Notes: generated from the sequence alone by a model not told the origin. A stretch of 64,000 nt of DNA from Rhodopirellula baltica SH 1 (GCF_000196115.1 NC_005027.1:3348001-3412000); one strand, 5' to 3'; positions 17,320 to 26,722 are shown, numbered from the stretch's first letter. Numbers and translations: made by a program.

Positions 17320-19215
17320 ATGAATCATCGACGCAGCGGCCAGCGTTCACCTTCGAACCTCTCCCGTCCTTTTGCCGACACTTTCAGCCACCCTCGCGTT
17401 TTGGCGAGCGTCGCGATTGTTTGTCTTTCCGCGTTGCCCGTTCATTCGTTGCAAGCCGCTCCACAGCAAGCTGCCGAATCCACGCTGGAGCAAACGCCGG
17501 CGACTGAAACCGCTCCTGTGGAAGAAGCCAAGCCGGCACCGCCGGTCGCACCCGCTTTGCCAGGTGCGCCGCCGCTGCTGCCTTCACAAATGAAGCAATC
17601 GGCGGATCCCGGCCAAGCTGACTTGGATGAAGCGGTGCTCAAACGCATTGATGCCGAATCCAACGAGGATCTGGAAGCCGTTGCCTCTCTGATCGAATCC
17701 GCGTTAGCAAAGGGCCTCGACGACGAAAACCAATCTTTCGCGAAAAAGATGCTCGGCAGCATCCAACTTCAACGAGGCCAAGGTTTGGCCGGTGCGATGA
17801 CTCGCATGCGAGGTCGACGAGCTTTGCAAGTACGTGATGAAGCCCTGCGGGTGCTCGACCAAGCGATCGAAAACGATCCTGAACTCGCCGAAGCTCACAT
17901 GCTGATCGCCCGACTGAACTTGCTTCCTGATGGCGATGAAGAACGAATCGCCAAAGCGACCTCGGCGGCGATCAAGTTGCTGCAAGACGATCCAAAGGAA
18001 CTTAGCACCGCGTATCTGCTGCGTGCGATGACCCAAGATAAAACCGACGATCAGTTGGCGGACCTCACCAAAGCGATTGAGTTGGATCCGAGCAACGCCG
18101 AAGCCGTCCGCCAACGGGCTGGACTTCGAATGCAAGAAGGCGACTTCGACAAGGCCGTCGAGGATCTGCAAAAAGTTCTCGAACTCGATCCGACAAACGA
18201 ACAGATCGCTGCTGCGACCGTGCAGCAACTTGTCGAACTGGATCGCGCTGACGACGCGTTGGAACTGCTCAGCAAAACGATCCAAGCTCGCCCAAGCGAA
18301 GGCCTGTATCGATTGCGAGCCCTGCTGTACACGAACATGGATCGCGAGGACGACGCCCTGGCCGATTTAAACAAAGCCCTCGCGATGCAACCGAAAGATC
18401 CAATCGCGTTGTTGCAACGCGCCGAGATCTCACTTCGCCGCGACGATGTCAAAGACGCCAAACGAGACTTGGATGCCGCGATCGATTTGGCACCGCAAGT
18501 CGAACAACTGGATCAAGCGATCGTCGTCCGCTGCTTCATCGCGGTGGAAGAAGGCCGCATGGCCGATGCGATCAACGACATGAAAATCCTGATTGATCGC
18601 AGTCCGGACGATGTGTATCGCCAACTGCAATTAGCAAATTTGTACTTGCAAGACGACCGACCTCGCCAAGCCATCGATATGCTCAGCGGTGTGCTGGATC
18701 GCGATCCTAAAAATGCTTCCGTATTGCGATCACGCGGCGATGCTTACTTGGCCGTCGGCGATCATGCCGAAGCCATCGCGGACTACGAAAAAGCGTTGAC
18801 CAACCTGAACGCGGACAACGAAACCGACGCGATCATTCTTCCCAGCGTCCTGAACAATTTGGCATGGGTCCTGGCAACTTCGCCCAAAGACGAAGTCCGC
18901 AACGGCGCCCGATCGCTGGAACTTGGGTTGCGAGCGGTCGAGATGACGAATGAATCCGAAGGGCACATCTTGAGCACGCTGGCGGCCGGCTACGCGGAAT
19001 CAGGCGACTTCGAAAACGCGGTGAAGTGGAGTGAAAAAGCCGTCGAAGCAGCAAAGAAGGAACTGGAAGAAGGTGCCAGCGAAGAATCCGTGCAGCTGAA
19101 ACAATTGCAAGAAGAACTGGAATCCTATCGCGTCAAAGAACCTTGGCGAGAAAAACAGGACACCGAAGAAAACCAGATTCCGTTGCTCTCACCTGATGAT
19201 TTGATCGACACTTGA
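17320..19215 (+). CDS. Secreted tetratricopeptide repeat protein
   Basis: An N-terminal leader (RVLASVAIVCLSALPVHSLQAA) is followed by a Pro/Ala/Glu-rich linker and then a long series of TPR units from about residue 170 onward, such as ALRVLDQAIENDPELAEAHM, DLTKAIELDPSNAEAVRQRA and AIADYEKALTNLN. TPR arrays bind proteins, so an envelope scaffolding role is likely, with partner unknown. ATG 17320 fits the signal peptide; the frame extends upstream to 16813 over the divergent dehydrogenase gene, which is unlikely to be translated. The C-terminus is acidic and ends DDLIDT. Confidence 0.8.
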   Translation: MNHRRSGQRSPSNLSRPFADTFSHPRVLASVAIVCLSALPVHSLQAAPQQAAESTLEQTPATETAPVEEAKPAPPVAPALPGAPPLLPSQMKQSADPGQADLDEAVLKRIDAESNEDLEAVASLIESALAKGLDDENQSFAKKMLGSIQLQRGQGLAGAMTRMRGRRALQVRDEALRVLDQAIENDPELAEAHMLIARLNLLPDGDEERIAKATSAAIKLLQDDPKELSTAYLLRAMTQDKTDDQLADLTKAIELDPSNAEAVRQRAGLRMQEGDFDKAVEDLQKVLELDPTNEQIAAATVQQLVELDRADDALELLSKTIQARPSEGLYRLRALLYTNMDREDDALADLNKALAMQPKDPIALLQRAEISLRRDDVKDAKRDLDAAIDLAPQVEQLDQAIVVRCFIAVEEGRMADAINDMKILIDRSPDDVYRQLQLANLYLQDDRPRQAIDMLSGVLDRDPKNASVLRSRGDAYLAVGDHAEAIADYEKALTNLNADNETDAIILPSVLNNLAWVLATSPKDEVRNGARSLELGLRAVEMTNESEGHILSTLAAGYAESGDFENAVKWSEKAVEAAKKELEEGASEESVQLKQLQEELESYRVKEPWREKQDTEENQIPLLSPDDLIDT

Positions 19216-19337
19216 TCGAAAACTTTTCGATCAACCGGTCCACAACGGCGCACTTGGAAGTGTTGTAGGATGTTGCGAAGTTGCCTTCGCTCATTTTTCG
19301 GCGGGTTTCGCTCCGCCTTTCTTCCGGGTTCAACGCC

Positions 19338-20609
19338 ATGCCGCTGCCTCGACTCTCGCGACGGACATTCTCACGAAGCGTCGCGAGTCCGCAATTCTTT
19401 CTGCCCACCGCCTTGTTGCTGCTGCTGTCGGTGAGCAGCGACGCTTTGGCGGACCAGCCCGGCAACACCACCAACAATTCGCTGGTGGAGGTCTTGAACC
19501 GGCTCGACGCGGAAGGCGTTGGGCATTCGGATGCGATGAAGGCGATGTCGGCCCAAGCGAAATCGACGGACGTCTCTCCAGCCCAGTTGTTCGCGACGTT
19601 GGACTCGATGAGCCACGCCGAACCGCGAGCAAAGAACTGGCTGCGGCTGCTGGCATCTCAACAGATTGAAGCGGCCGAGTCCAACGCGGCGACGACCGGC
19701 AAGTTGAATTCGTTGAGAGAGGATCTGCTCGTATTCTTCAACGACCGATCTTACGACGGCGATGCCCGCTACCTGATCTATCGTCACCTCGTTGATAAAA
19801 ACCCGGATCGTCGAGAAACGTTGCTCGAACAGGCCGTCGACGACCCGTTCATTCCTCTTCGCTACTTGGCGATGGAGCGGAAGATGAAACAAGCGGAACA
19901 GTTTGAGGGCGAAGAAGCGATTGAGGCCTACCTTGAATTGCTGCCTCTCGCCCGTCATCCGAACCACTTGCGAGAGATCACCGCTTCGCTGAAGAAACTC
20001 GGCCGTCCAGTTCAGCTGGCCAAGCAACTTGCCATGATCACGCAATGGCAGGTCATCGCTTCTTTCGGCAACAAGGACAGCGAGGGATTCGATCACGTCT
20101 ATGAGGTCGAAACCGAGTATGCGGAATCGCCTTTGAATCACGAACTTGTCAAACAGTCTTTTGAGGCCGCAACAACGTCTGAAGGCGACGACAAAACAAC
20201 TGGCGAAACCCTGACCTGGCAAACACTATCGACCGACGACAACGCGGGGATGGTGGACTTGAATCCGACCTACGACAACGCCAAAGACGCGATCGCGTAC
20301 GCGGTGTGTTTCTTTGAATTGCCCGAAGGAGAAACCACGGATGCACAAGCGAGGCTGGGTTGCATCAACGGCAATAAAGCCTGGATCAATGGACAGCCTG
20401 TTCTTAGCAACGAAGTCTATCACTCCGGTTCGAGCATCGATCAATACGTTTCGAATTGTCAACTTCGACCTGGATTGAATTCGGTTTTGTTGAAGATCTG
20501 CCAGAACAACCAGACCCAACCTTGGGCGCAAGACTGGCAATTTCAGTTTCGTTTGACGGATTCGACGGGTCGCGGAATTCCGGTGACCGTTCTCAACGTC
20601 GCTCGCTGA
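19338..20609 (+). CDS. Secreted hypothetical protein
   Basis: ATG 19338 starts MPLPRLSRRTFSRS followed by a hydrophobic leader (FFLPTALLLLLSVSSDALA). The mature protein has a helical N-terminal half (LREDLLVFFNDRSYDGDARYLIYRHLVDK, LARHPNHLREITASLKKLG). A C-terminal beta-rich half follows, in which ARLGCINGNKAWINGQPV...LRPGLNSVLLKICQN resembles the carbohydrate-binding jelly-roll-like segments seen in planctomycete secreted proteins. No catalytic motif is visible. It is followed 39 bases later by the PQQ-propeller gene on the same strand, so they may be co-transcribed. Function is unknown. Confidence 0.7.
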   Translation: MPLPRLSRRTFSRSVASPQFFLPTALLLLLSVSSDALADQPGNTTNNSLVEVLNRLDAEGVGHSDAMKAMSAQAKSTDVSPAQLFATLDSMSHAEPRAKNWLRLLASQQIEAAESNAATTGKLNSLREDLLVFFNDRSYDGDARYLIYRHLVDKNPDRRETLLEQAVDDPFIPLRYLAMERKMKQAEQFEGEEAIEAYLELLPLARHPNHLREITASLKKLGRPVQLAKQLAMITQWQVIASFGNKDSEGFDHVYEVETEYAESPLNHELVKQSFEAATTSEGDDKTTGETLTWQTLSTDDNAGMVDLNPTYDNAKDAIAYAVCFFELPEGETTDAQARLGCINGNKAWINGQPVLSNEVYHSGSSIDQYVSNCQLRPGLNSVLLKICQNNQTQPWAQDWQFQFRLTDSTGRGIPVTVLNVAR

Positions 20610-20648
20610 AAATACACACCTCAAGGACATCCTCAGGACCTGACCGTC

Positions 20649-21926
20649 ATGCACTTTTCTCAACGCTTCGTATTTGCTGGGCTAATCGCTGCAGGCATCG
20701 GCCTGGTGCCTGGTTTTGTCTCCCAAAACGCATTCGCCTCAGACTGGTTGCAATTTCGAGGATCCGACACAACGTCTTCGTCCAGTGAGGTCACGCCTCG
20801 TCCGGGCGATGACTCAATGCAACCAGCCTGGGAAGTTGCCACTTCCGGACGTGGCATCAGCAGTCCCATCGTGATTGGCGACAGCGTGGTGGTGACCAGC
20901 AGTGGAGGCGAGGATGAGCGAGATCTGTACATCGAAGCCTTTTCCGCACTCGACGGATCTCGTTTGTGGTTGCGAACGCTGCATGCACTCGGTCGGCCCT
21001 ACACGCATCCGACCAGTGCCAACGCATCCCCATCGCCCGCCAGCGACGGTGAAAAAATTGTCGCCTTGTTCAGCTCCTGCGACTTGGTTTGCCTGAAATC
21101 CGACGGCACTCCGCTCTGGTATCGAGCTCTCGCGGTCGACCATCCTCGAACGGGCAACGATGTCTCGATGAGCAGTTCGCCCGTCATCCTCGATGATGTG
21201 GTCGCCGTTCAACTCGAAAACCAAGGCGACTCGTTTAGCAGCGGCATTGATCTCGAAACCGGCGAGACGCTTTGGACTCGCCCCCGCCCCCGTCGCTCAG
21301 GATGGGCCACGCCGATCGCGGTTCGATTGCCCGACCCCGCCTTCGTCTTTCAAAATGCCGACGGGATTGAACTCGTTGCCGCACGATCCGGTGAGCTCCT
21401 CGCGACGCTCGATATCTCCGGCAGCACCACCTCGTCGCCGACATGGGCACCGCCACTGTTGCTTGTTCCAGGCGACGGCATCACCGCGTTCAATCTTCGC
21501 GAACCGTCGTTCCCAATCGCTTGGGAAAACTCTCGGCTGAAGTGCAGAAGTGTTTCGCCCGTGGTTCACAACGGGCAAGTCATCGTGAACCAAGGATCCG
21601 TGATTGCCGCGGCGGACTTCACGACCGGCGAGTCGACCTGGAAGACTCGAATGCGGGATGTCAAATCCGTTTGGGCAACACCGATCGCCACCGCCTCCGG
21701 GATCTACGTCGTCGACCAATCCGGAACCATCACGGTGGTCGGCGAAGGGAAGTCGGGCGAAGAGTCCGACACCGGCAAAGTCGACGTTCTCGGCACCGCG
21801 GAATTCACCGGCCCGATGCTCGCCACGCCCGCCGTCTCGGATGGATGCATCTTTCTTCGCAGCGATCGATCGCTGATCAAGCTTGCTCATTCGACGGCCT
21901 CGGAGTCAAAACCAGCCGCCGAATGA
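20649..21926 (+). CDS. Secreted PQQ-binding-like beta-propeller protein
   Basis: After a signal peptide (ending near NAFAS) the mature protein begins DWLQFRGSDTTSS, the standard start of planctomycete outer-membrane-assembly-like propellers. Repeats of the PQQ type are seen: GDSVVVTSSGGEDERDLYIEAFSALDGSRLWLR, DGEKIVALFSSCDLVCLKSDGTPLWYRA, DLETGETLWTR and DFTTGESTWKTRM. AGGAC lies ahead of ATG 20649. The fold commonly holds proteins together or binds cofactor; nothing shows PQQ binding here. It is followed by a large hairpin. Confidence 0.84.
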   Translation: MHFSQRFVFAGLIAAGIGLVPGFVSQNAFASDWLQFRGSDTTSSSSEVTPRPGDDSMQPAWEVATSGRGISSPIVIGDSVVVTSSGGEDERDLYIEAFSALDGSRLWLRTLHALGRPYTHPTSANASPSPASDGEKIVALFSSCDLVCLKSDGTPLWYRALAVDHPRTGNDVSMSSSPVILDDVVAVQLENQGDSFSSGIDLETGETLWTRPRPRRSGWATPIAVRLPDPAFVFQNADGIELVAARSGELLATLDISGSTTSSPTWAPPLLLVPGDGITAFNLREPSFPIAWENSRLKCRSVSPVVHNGQVIVNQGSVIAAADFTTGESTWKTRMRDVKSVWATPIATASGIYVVDQSGTITVVGEGKSGEESDTGKVDVLGTAEFTGPMLATPAVSDGCIFLRSDRSLIKLAHSTASESKPAAE

Positions 21927-21955
21927 GGTCGCTTTGAGTTGGTCGTTTTAAACTC

Positions 21956-22005
21956 GGCCGCTCCGGCGACCTGGGTGAAAAAACCACAGGTCGCCAGGAG
22001 CGGCC
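21956..22005. terminator. 18-base-pair hairpin after the propeller gene
   Basis: Left arm 21956-21973 pairs with right arm 21987-22005 (GGCCGCTCC with GGAGCGGCC, GGCGACCTG with CAGGTCGCC) with only one bulged A at 21996. The loop is A-rich. No T-run follows, so it may be a Rho-assisted stop, an mRNA 3' stabiliser or an extragenic palindrome. Confidence 0.6.
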
Positions 22006-22157
22006 TCGCCCCAATAGTCATATCGACGTCACACTGCGACAACTCCATGGGCGAATTCGCTCAATTGGCACAGCAGTTGCGATTTGATCCCTCTGAGGCG
22101 ACACCGCGAGCGTTCGCGTTTGTCGTTCCCAACAGTCTGAATCCATCAGAGGGCGCC

Positions 22158-22853
22158 ATGCGCGAAGAAATAAAGAACATCGACTGGTTGAACGTGTTCG
22201 ACCAAGAACCGGACGTTGGCCTAACGGTCGTCGAGGACAATGGCCAGATCATCCACTTCAACCAAGCCGCCCTTCGCTTGTTCGGCGTCGACGACGAAGA
22301 CTTGCTCGGTAAAAGTCTTCACGACGTTTTTGCGGAGGAATACGTGCAAGAACGAATGTCATGGGTCCGGGAAGTCATCGACACCAACAAAGCGCTTCGA
22401 GCGACCCATATCTATTGCGGCCGAATGTTGGTCTCGTCGTTCTATCCGCACCGCGATGGCGATCGAAATTTCGCGATTGTGCTGACCCGTCTGGATGGCA
22501 TGCTGCCTGATGGTGACATCAAGGACACACAGAGTCAGTTCATCGATTTGGGTCCATTGTCGGTACTCAGTCCTCGAGAGCTGGAAGTGCTGGTCTTGCT
22601 GGGGCAGGGCAACAGCGTCCCCGAAGTTTCGCGTTTGCTTTACCGCAGCCCGCGGACAATCGAGCGTCACAAAACCGAAATCGGCCACAAGCTTGGCGTT
22701 TCATCGATCGCGCAGCTCACTCGCTTGGTCGCTCAGGCCGGTTTGAAACCGGAACACCTGCCACTGCAGCGATTCAACGCTGTCCCGAAGCCTCACCAAT
22801 GCACGCCAGACTTGTTGCCAGTCAACATCGAAGCCTCCACGTCATCCGCCTGA
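22158..22853 (+). CDS. PAS domain protein with LuxR-type DNA-binding domain
   Basis: The N-terminal ~110 residues form a PAS domain (VGLTVVEDNGQIIHFNQAALRLFGVDDEDLLGKSLHDVF). The C-terminal region has a LuxR/FixJ helix-turn-helix (LSPRELEVLVLLGQGNSVPEV...YRSPRTIERHKTEIGHKLGV). There is no receiver or membrane segment, so the PAS domain probably senses a cytosolic small molecule or redox signal and controls transcription directly. ATG 22158 is preceded by GAGGG at good spacing; the frame extends to 21939 across the hairpin and ATG 22047 is another option. Targets are unknown. Confidence 0.8.
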   Translation: MREEIKNIDWLNVFDQEPDVGLTVVEDNGQIIHFNQAALRLFGVDDEDLLGKSLHDVFAEEYVQERMSWVREVIDTNKALRATHIYCGRMLVSSFYPHRDGDRNFAIVLTRLDGMLPDGDIKDTQSQFIDLGPLSVLSPRELEVLVLLGQGNSVPEVSRLLYRSPRTIERHKTEIGHKLGVSSIAQLTRLVAQAGLKPEHLPLQRFNAVPKPHQCTPDLLPVNIEASTSSA

Positions 22854-22936
22854 TCGAACCCATCGACAGACTTTCGTGTCCCCAAGTTCACGGAAGCCAA
22901 TCCAGGCGATACACTTCTGCCATCACACCGACTGAT

Positions 22937-23021
22937 GCCCAGGTGGTGGAATTGGCAGACACAGGGGACTTAAAATCCCCCGGACGTTTAGTCCTTGCGG
23001 GTTCGAGTCCCGCCCTGGGTA
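22937..23021 (+). tRNA. tRNA-Leu (anticodon UAA)
   Basis: An 85-base cloverleaf is readable. The acceptor stem GCCCAGG pairs with CCTGGGT. The D arm starts TGGTGGAATTGGCAGACA. The anticodon stem GGGGA/TCCCC holds the loop CTTAAAA with anticodon TAA at 22971-22973. A long variable arm typical of class II tRNAs follows, and the T arm is GCGGGTTCGAGTCCCGC. The CCA end is not encoded. Confidence 0.95.
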
Positions 23022-23501
23022 CTGATGAGCGCCGTCGCACGGTATCGCGGCGAGTAGAACTGCGGTTTTCACTGGTCTTTCAACAGTTACCCATTCCACT
23101 CCGTCGTTCGTTTGCACAGTTCGCTACTGCGAAGTGGGGTGGATTTTGGGGTTAGACACTCTCTGTTGAAGGCGGATGCATGACCGATCAGCAACATTCC
23201 AGAGCACAGAAATGACTCGTTGTTGATCTCTTGTGAATTGCCGAGGACTCTTCGCTGAGCCTTTGTGTGCAACAAAACACCCTCATTCGCCGCTTCGACT
23301 AGCTCACCTTGTTGACCGCCGAATAGCAGCTTGTTGCGGGTGATTACCCCCGCCGATGAAACGTACAACGAGGGCAGCCGGCCCGCCCTAGAATCACAAC
23401 TGGCTAATTCGGTGCTGGCAGATCCTCAAGATCAGGATAGAAGCACCGTTGAGCTGTGCCATCAAGAAGCCGCATTCAATTGCTGTGAAAAGCCTTGGCT
23501 C
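23022..23501. other. Gene-poor stretch after tRNA-Leu
   Basis: Only short frames with no recognisable protein features are found in these 480 bases on either strand. I see no copy of the tRNA 3' end, no integrase and no terminal repeats, so integration of an element is not shown. Confidence 0.4.
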
Positions 23502-23975
23502 TCAGAAGTAGCTTGCCTTCTTCGAACCGCACACTATTCCCTGCGGTAAAAAAACTTGTTTGCTCGTAGCGACTCGATCGTCAATTATGACATCAAGCCG
23601 GCCCGTATTGGACTTTTCAGACTGTTTTGGGAATTCACGCAGCACGACGAAGTCAGGACCAACCTGTGCCAATGAGTAGACTTGACCGGCCAGAGACAGC
23701 TTGATCACGACTTGTGCCGAGTAAGGACTTCGTCTTCTAACCACGGACCAGTTGACATCAGAGGAACGAGCGTCGGCGTACTGCAAAAAACGATGTTCAG
23801 TACCTGATTTTGGCAATCTGCTGGGAATGGGCCAAGAGGGGTCTGTCTGGCCTACAGTTATTAAATCGCGACAAAGGTATTCGACCGGGAACGAAACTTC
23901 AATTCTGAAGTCAGTTGCTACGAAATCCTCCGAGACAACCAAGTTTAAGAGATCGATGGATTCACGATTCACCAC
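23502..23975 (-). CDS. Small planctomycete hypothetical protein
   Basis: The C-terminal part (GQVYSLAQVGPDFVVLREF...GRLDVIIDDRV...VFLPQGI) follows a pattern I associate with short conserved planctomycete proteins of the type 'LAQ.GPDF..L......A...V.VDG....W.V.LP.GI'. The frame opens at GTG 23975; the true start may be further in. No membrane or signal segment. It sits alone in the gene-poor region after the tRNA, with lower coding density than its surroundings. Function unknown, and whether it is intact is uncertain. Confidence 0.5.
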   Translation of the reverse strand: MVNRESIDLLNLVVSEDFVATDFRIEVSFPVEYLCRDLITVGQTDPSWPIPSRLPKSGTEHRFLQYADARSSDVNWSVVRRRSPYSAQVVIKLSLAGQVYSLAQVGPDFVVLREFPKQSEKSNTGRLDVIIDDRVATSKQVFLPQGIVCGSKKASYF

Positions 23976-24350
23976 TTGATAGACAGCGATTCAGAGCTTC
24001 TTGTCGTCGAGATGACGATTGTCGCTACTTCCTTTATTCTCGACTTTGGAAAAGCCTACATCAACCAACGGCCGGATTTCTCTGAATCGGTGATGGAATA
24101 TGCGAGCAAGAGCGAGCAGAAATGTTTGAGGGCAATTGGGACTTGGTTGACTCAGCCGTGTCGTCGCTTGAGCAATTCGGGATTTTTCATTGGGTCGCGA
24201 GACCCGGCAATATCGATTGCCGGAATCACCCGCTGGCAAAACAGAACGACTGATGAATGTAGCCTTCAATTCTTCGTCCGATGAATTGCAGACGCTGTCC
24301 TCGGACCACTGAATTGGTAAGCACAGTTCTTTCAGTGTCGCTCAAGAAAA
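23976..24350. other. Gap between the small hypothetical gene and the DUF3500 terminator
   Basis: Short frames exist on both strands (a 102-codon one on plus and a 92-codon one on minus) but neither shows a family pattern or convincing start. I see nothing else here. Confidence 0.4.
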
Positions 24351-24395
24351 AAGCCGCTTCGGCGTGAGCGGTGATCGCTGACGCTGAAACGGCTT
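24351..24395 (-). terminator. Rho-independent terminator of the DUF3500 gene
   Basis: Read on the minus strand, a long hairpin (AAGCCG at one end, CGGCTT at the other, inner GCG/CGC pairing) is followed at once by a T-run. It lies about 60 bases past the DUF3500 stop. Confidence 0.8.
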
Positions 24396-24455
24396 GGATG
24401 ATTCGCGAGACTTGATCGGATGAAGAGCGAGTCTTTTTGAAAGAGTCGTCGTCGC

Positions 24456-25502
24456 TCAGGGAGCGACTGGCAAATCGAAGTCGCCGGACAAGTCTCGGTA
24501 GACGCAGTGAATGTGGTTGGCGGGGTTGCCAGCCGGATCGGCTTGCGTGTTCACAAACTCGATCAAGAAACGTTCGCCTTGCACGCGGTAGTAGTGGCCG
24601 ATACCGGGCTCGAGGGCTCCGGCCCAGGCAAAGTGAACCTTGCTCCAACCGTCCGACTCAATCTGTTGCGACCGTTCGGCAGCGACTTCCTCGGGTGCGA
24701 CTTGGACATACAAGTCGACCAAATCTCGAAGTTGCTTTTGTTGATCCGGGTTCAAACTCGAGTAAGCAATCCCTTCGGGTTCCCCAACTTCAGGTTGAGG
24801 CTCGCCAGCGAATCGAATTTCAGCCAAAGCTTCTTCCGCGAATCGGGCGACTTTGATCTGGTTGGCATCCAACGAGTTCACAAGCTTGAACGCGAGCTGT
24901 TCTTCTTGGTTCAAAACTGCGGTGCCCTTGCCGAGCGTGACGCTGGTTTCGTTTTTTACGACGGCGGGGTTGGTCGCCATGAATTGCGGTGTGGAATCAA
25001 CCACCTTTCCACCACGGCAGACAAAGTTGAGCGACAAGTGGTGGCCTTCGAATGACAATCCCCATCGTGCGTCTTCGCCCTCCGCTTTGACATCGCCAAA
25101 CAACGTGACGTAGTAGCGTTGTGGGTTACGTTCCCAAGTTCCTTTACCAGCTTCCATCTCGTTGAGGACTTCCTCCAGCAACATGATCCGGTTGGCTTTG
25201 CTGTAACCTGCTTCGCTGAGCGCGGAACGAAGAAGGCGCAAAGCGGCCGTTCGCTGAGCATCATTCATCTGCTCGAGCATCAAGCCTTTGCGTTCCTTCT
25301 TTGGAATGAAATGCCAACCGACTCGCTTTGGCGAATCGAACGCCATCACAGCGTCAGCCTTTTGCTCCGTTGTCAGCGTATCCACAAACGCGACGGCAAA
25401 GGTTTGCATTTGTTCGGCGGGAGAAGCCGCCAGCTTCCAACCTGCGAGGCCGACGACCGCGACGGCGAAAAGAGAAAGCGTGGCAAAACGAATTTTGTTC
25501 AT
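24456..25502 (-). CDS. DUF3500 domain-containing protein
   Basis: A short leader (MNKIRFATLSLFAVAVVGLAGWKLAAS) directs export. The rest matches the DUF3500 family: AVMAFDSPKRVGWHFIPKKERKGL, LRSALSEAGYSKANRIMLLEEVLNEME, the central WGLSFEGHHLSLNF and the C-terminal FLIEFVNTQAD. The family occurs in bacteria and fungi and its chemistry is not established. ATG 25502 places the signal at the N-terminus; the frame opens earlier at 25544. It follows truB by 78 bases on the same strand and ends with a clear terminator. Confidence 0.85.
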   Translation of the reverse strand: MNKIRFATLSLFAVAVVGLAGWKLAASPAEQMQTFAVAFVDTLTTEQKADAVMAFDSPKRVGWHFIPKKERKGLMLEQMNDAQRTAALRLLRSALSEAGYSKANRIMLLEEVLNEMEAGKGTWERNPQRYYVTLFGDVKAEGEDARWGLSFEGHHLSLNFVCRGGKVVDSTPQFMATNPAVVKNETSVTLGKGTAVLNQEEQLAFKLVNSLDANQIKVARFAEEALAEIRFAGEPQPEVGEPEGIAYSSLNPDQQKQLRDLVDLYVQVAPEEVAAERSQQIESDGWSKVHFAWAGALEPGIGHYYRVQGERFLIEFVNTQADPAGNPANHIHCVYRDLSGDFDLPVAP

Positions 25503-25580
25503 GGCGGGGTAGTGAAAGGGAGGAAGTGAGTTTCGGAGCAGCAATCGATCCGAAAGGTGGGAACCCGGCGGAGCGGGAAA

Positions 25581-26627
25581 TCAGCCACGTAGGGTAATTG
25601 ATTCCGTCGTCGGAAACACTCTCAGCGGGTGCCACAATTTGCCATGGGGGCGAAGTATCGCGACCAATTCCCCCCAGGGGCCGGAGGAACCATCCGAACG
25701 ATCGACCCCGATGCAATCCAAAACATCCGTGTTTCGATCGAACGTGTCGACCTGATCGATGCAGCCAATCCACGCTTCCGGCAATGGTTCAGACGGTGCT
25801 TCAGGGGTTCCTGAGATACGAATTCCGGCTTGAAGCATGCCGATTTGCTGCCTGTCCAGATTCATCGCCGGCATATGCGTCAGTCCCTCGATCGCAGGCC
25901 GGAGGTATTTCACCATCGGTTCAGATGACATTTTTTCGCGGTCATCATCATCAAACATGAACGCGCAATCGAGCGTGTCGTCCAAAGTGAATCGCCCGAC
26001 CTCGTTTCGAATCAACTTGGTCATCACCGCTGCGCATCCGCAAGCGGCAGCAACATCCATCCCCAGCGTCCGCAAGTAAGTTCCCGAACCACACCGGACG
26101 TCCAATCGCATCATCGGCGGCTCGTACGAAATCAGCTTCACCGAGTCGATCAGAATTCGGCGTTTGGGCATTTCAAAATCCTCGCCACGACGTGCCCTTT
26201 TATGGGCTCGTTCCCCGTCGACCTTGATCGCCGAATGAGCCGGCGGGGTTTGTTCCACCACGCCATGAAAGTCCTTGAGCACTTGTTCGATCTCCGCCGC
26301 CGTCGGCAACTTGACGTCCGTTTGCGTGACCAATTCGGATTCCAAATCGCCTGACTCGCTCGATACACCCAATCGAAAATCAGCGAGATACCGCTTGCCG
26401 TGTTGCAGCACCCAAGGGGTCAAACGCGCCGCCGAACCAATCGCTAGCAACACCAACCCTTCCGCCAACGGATCGAGTGTTCCGGTGTGCCCGACCTTCA
26501 ATTTGCGAAGCCCAAATTCACCGCGCAGCCGCCTCTGGGCGCGGTTGACTAAATCTCTTGAAGTCGCACCCGGCGGTTTATAGCAAGGCAAAAAACCGAG
26601 CGGTGAATGTTCGCCGTTGGGGTCCAT
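25581..26627 (-). CDS. truB: tRNA pseudouridine-55 synthase TruB
   Basis: The N-terminal GFLPCYKPPGATSRDLVNRA and the catalytic motif KVGHTGTLDPLAEG (Asp at about residue 52) identify TruB, which converts U55 to pseudouridine in the T loop of tRNAs. PTAAEIEQVLKDFHGVVEQTPPAHSAIKVDGERAHKRAR and MRLDVRCGSGTYLRTLGMDVA are further family blocks. At 348 residues it is longer than E. coli TruB by a C-terminal extension (PWGELVAILRPHGKLWHPLRVF) that looks like the PUA-like tail. It lies 95 bases after the UPF0104 gene, probably in the same transcript. Confidence 0.93.
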   Translation of the reverse strand: MDPNGEHSPLGFLPCYKPPGATSRDLVNRAQRRLRGEFGLRKLKVGHTGTLDPLAEGLVLLAIGSAARLTPWVLQHGKRYLADFRLGVSSESGDLESELVTQTDVKLPTAAEIEQVLKDFHGVVEQTPPAHSAIKVDGERAHKRARRGEDFEMPKRRILIDSVKLISYEPPMMRLDVRCGSGTYLRTLGMDVAAACGCAAVMTKLIRNEVGRFTLDDTLDCAFMFDDDDREKMSSEPMVKYLRPAIEGLTHMPAMNLDRQQIGMLQAGIRISGTPEAPSEPLPEAWIGCIDQVDTFDRNTDVLDCIGVDRSDGSSGPWGELVAILRPHGKLWHPLRVFPTTESITLRG

Positions 26628-26722
26628 GAAAACGTATCAACTCAGTGAATGAAAACGACATTGAAAAGGAAGAGCACGCCAACCATTCATGAACGTGCTG
26701 CAAAACGCTTCTACCATCCGAT

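Noticed and set aside
19371-20222. 283-codon minus-strand frame opposite the secreted hypothetical gene
   Set aside because: The plus strand has a signal peptide and sensible composition; the minus frame is Arg/Gln/Phe-rich without features.
23976-24284. 102-codon plus-strand frame after tRNA-Leu
   Set aside because: No family pattern and no ribosome binding site; surrounding DNA looks non-coding.
22937-24455. Genomic island inserted at tRNA-Leu
   Set aside because: No integrase, no repeated tRNA 3' end and no mobile-element genes can be seen.
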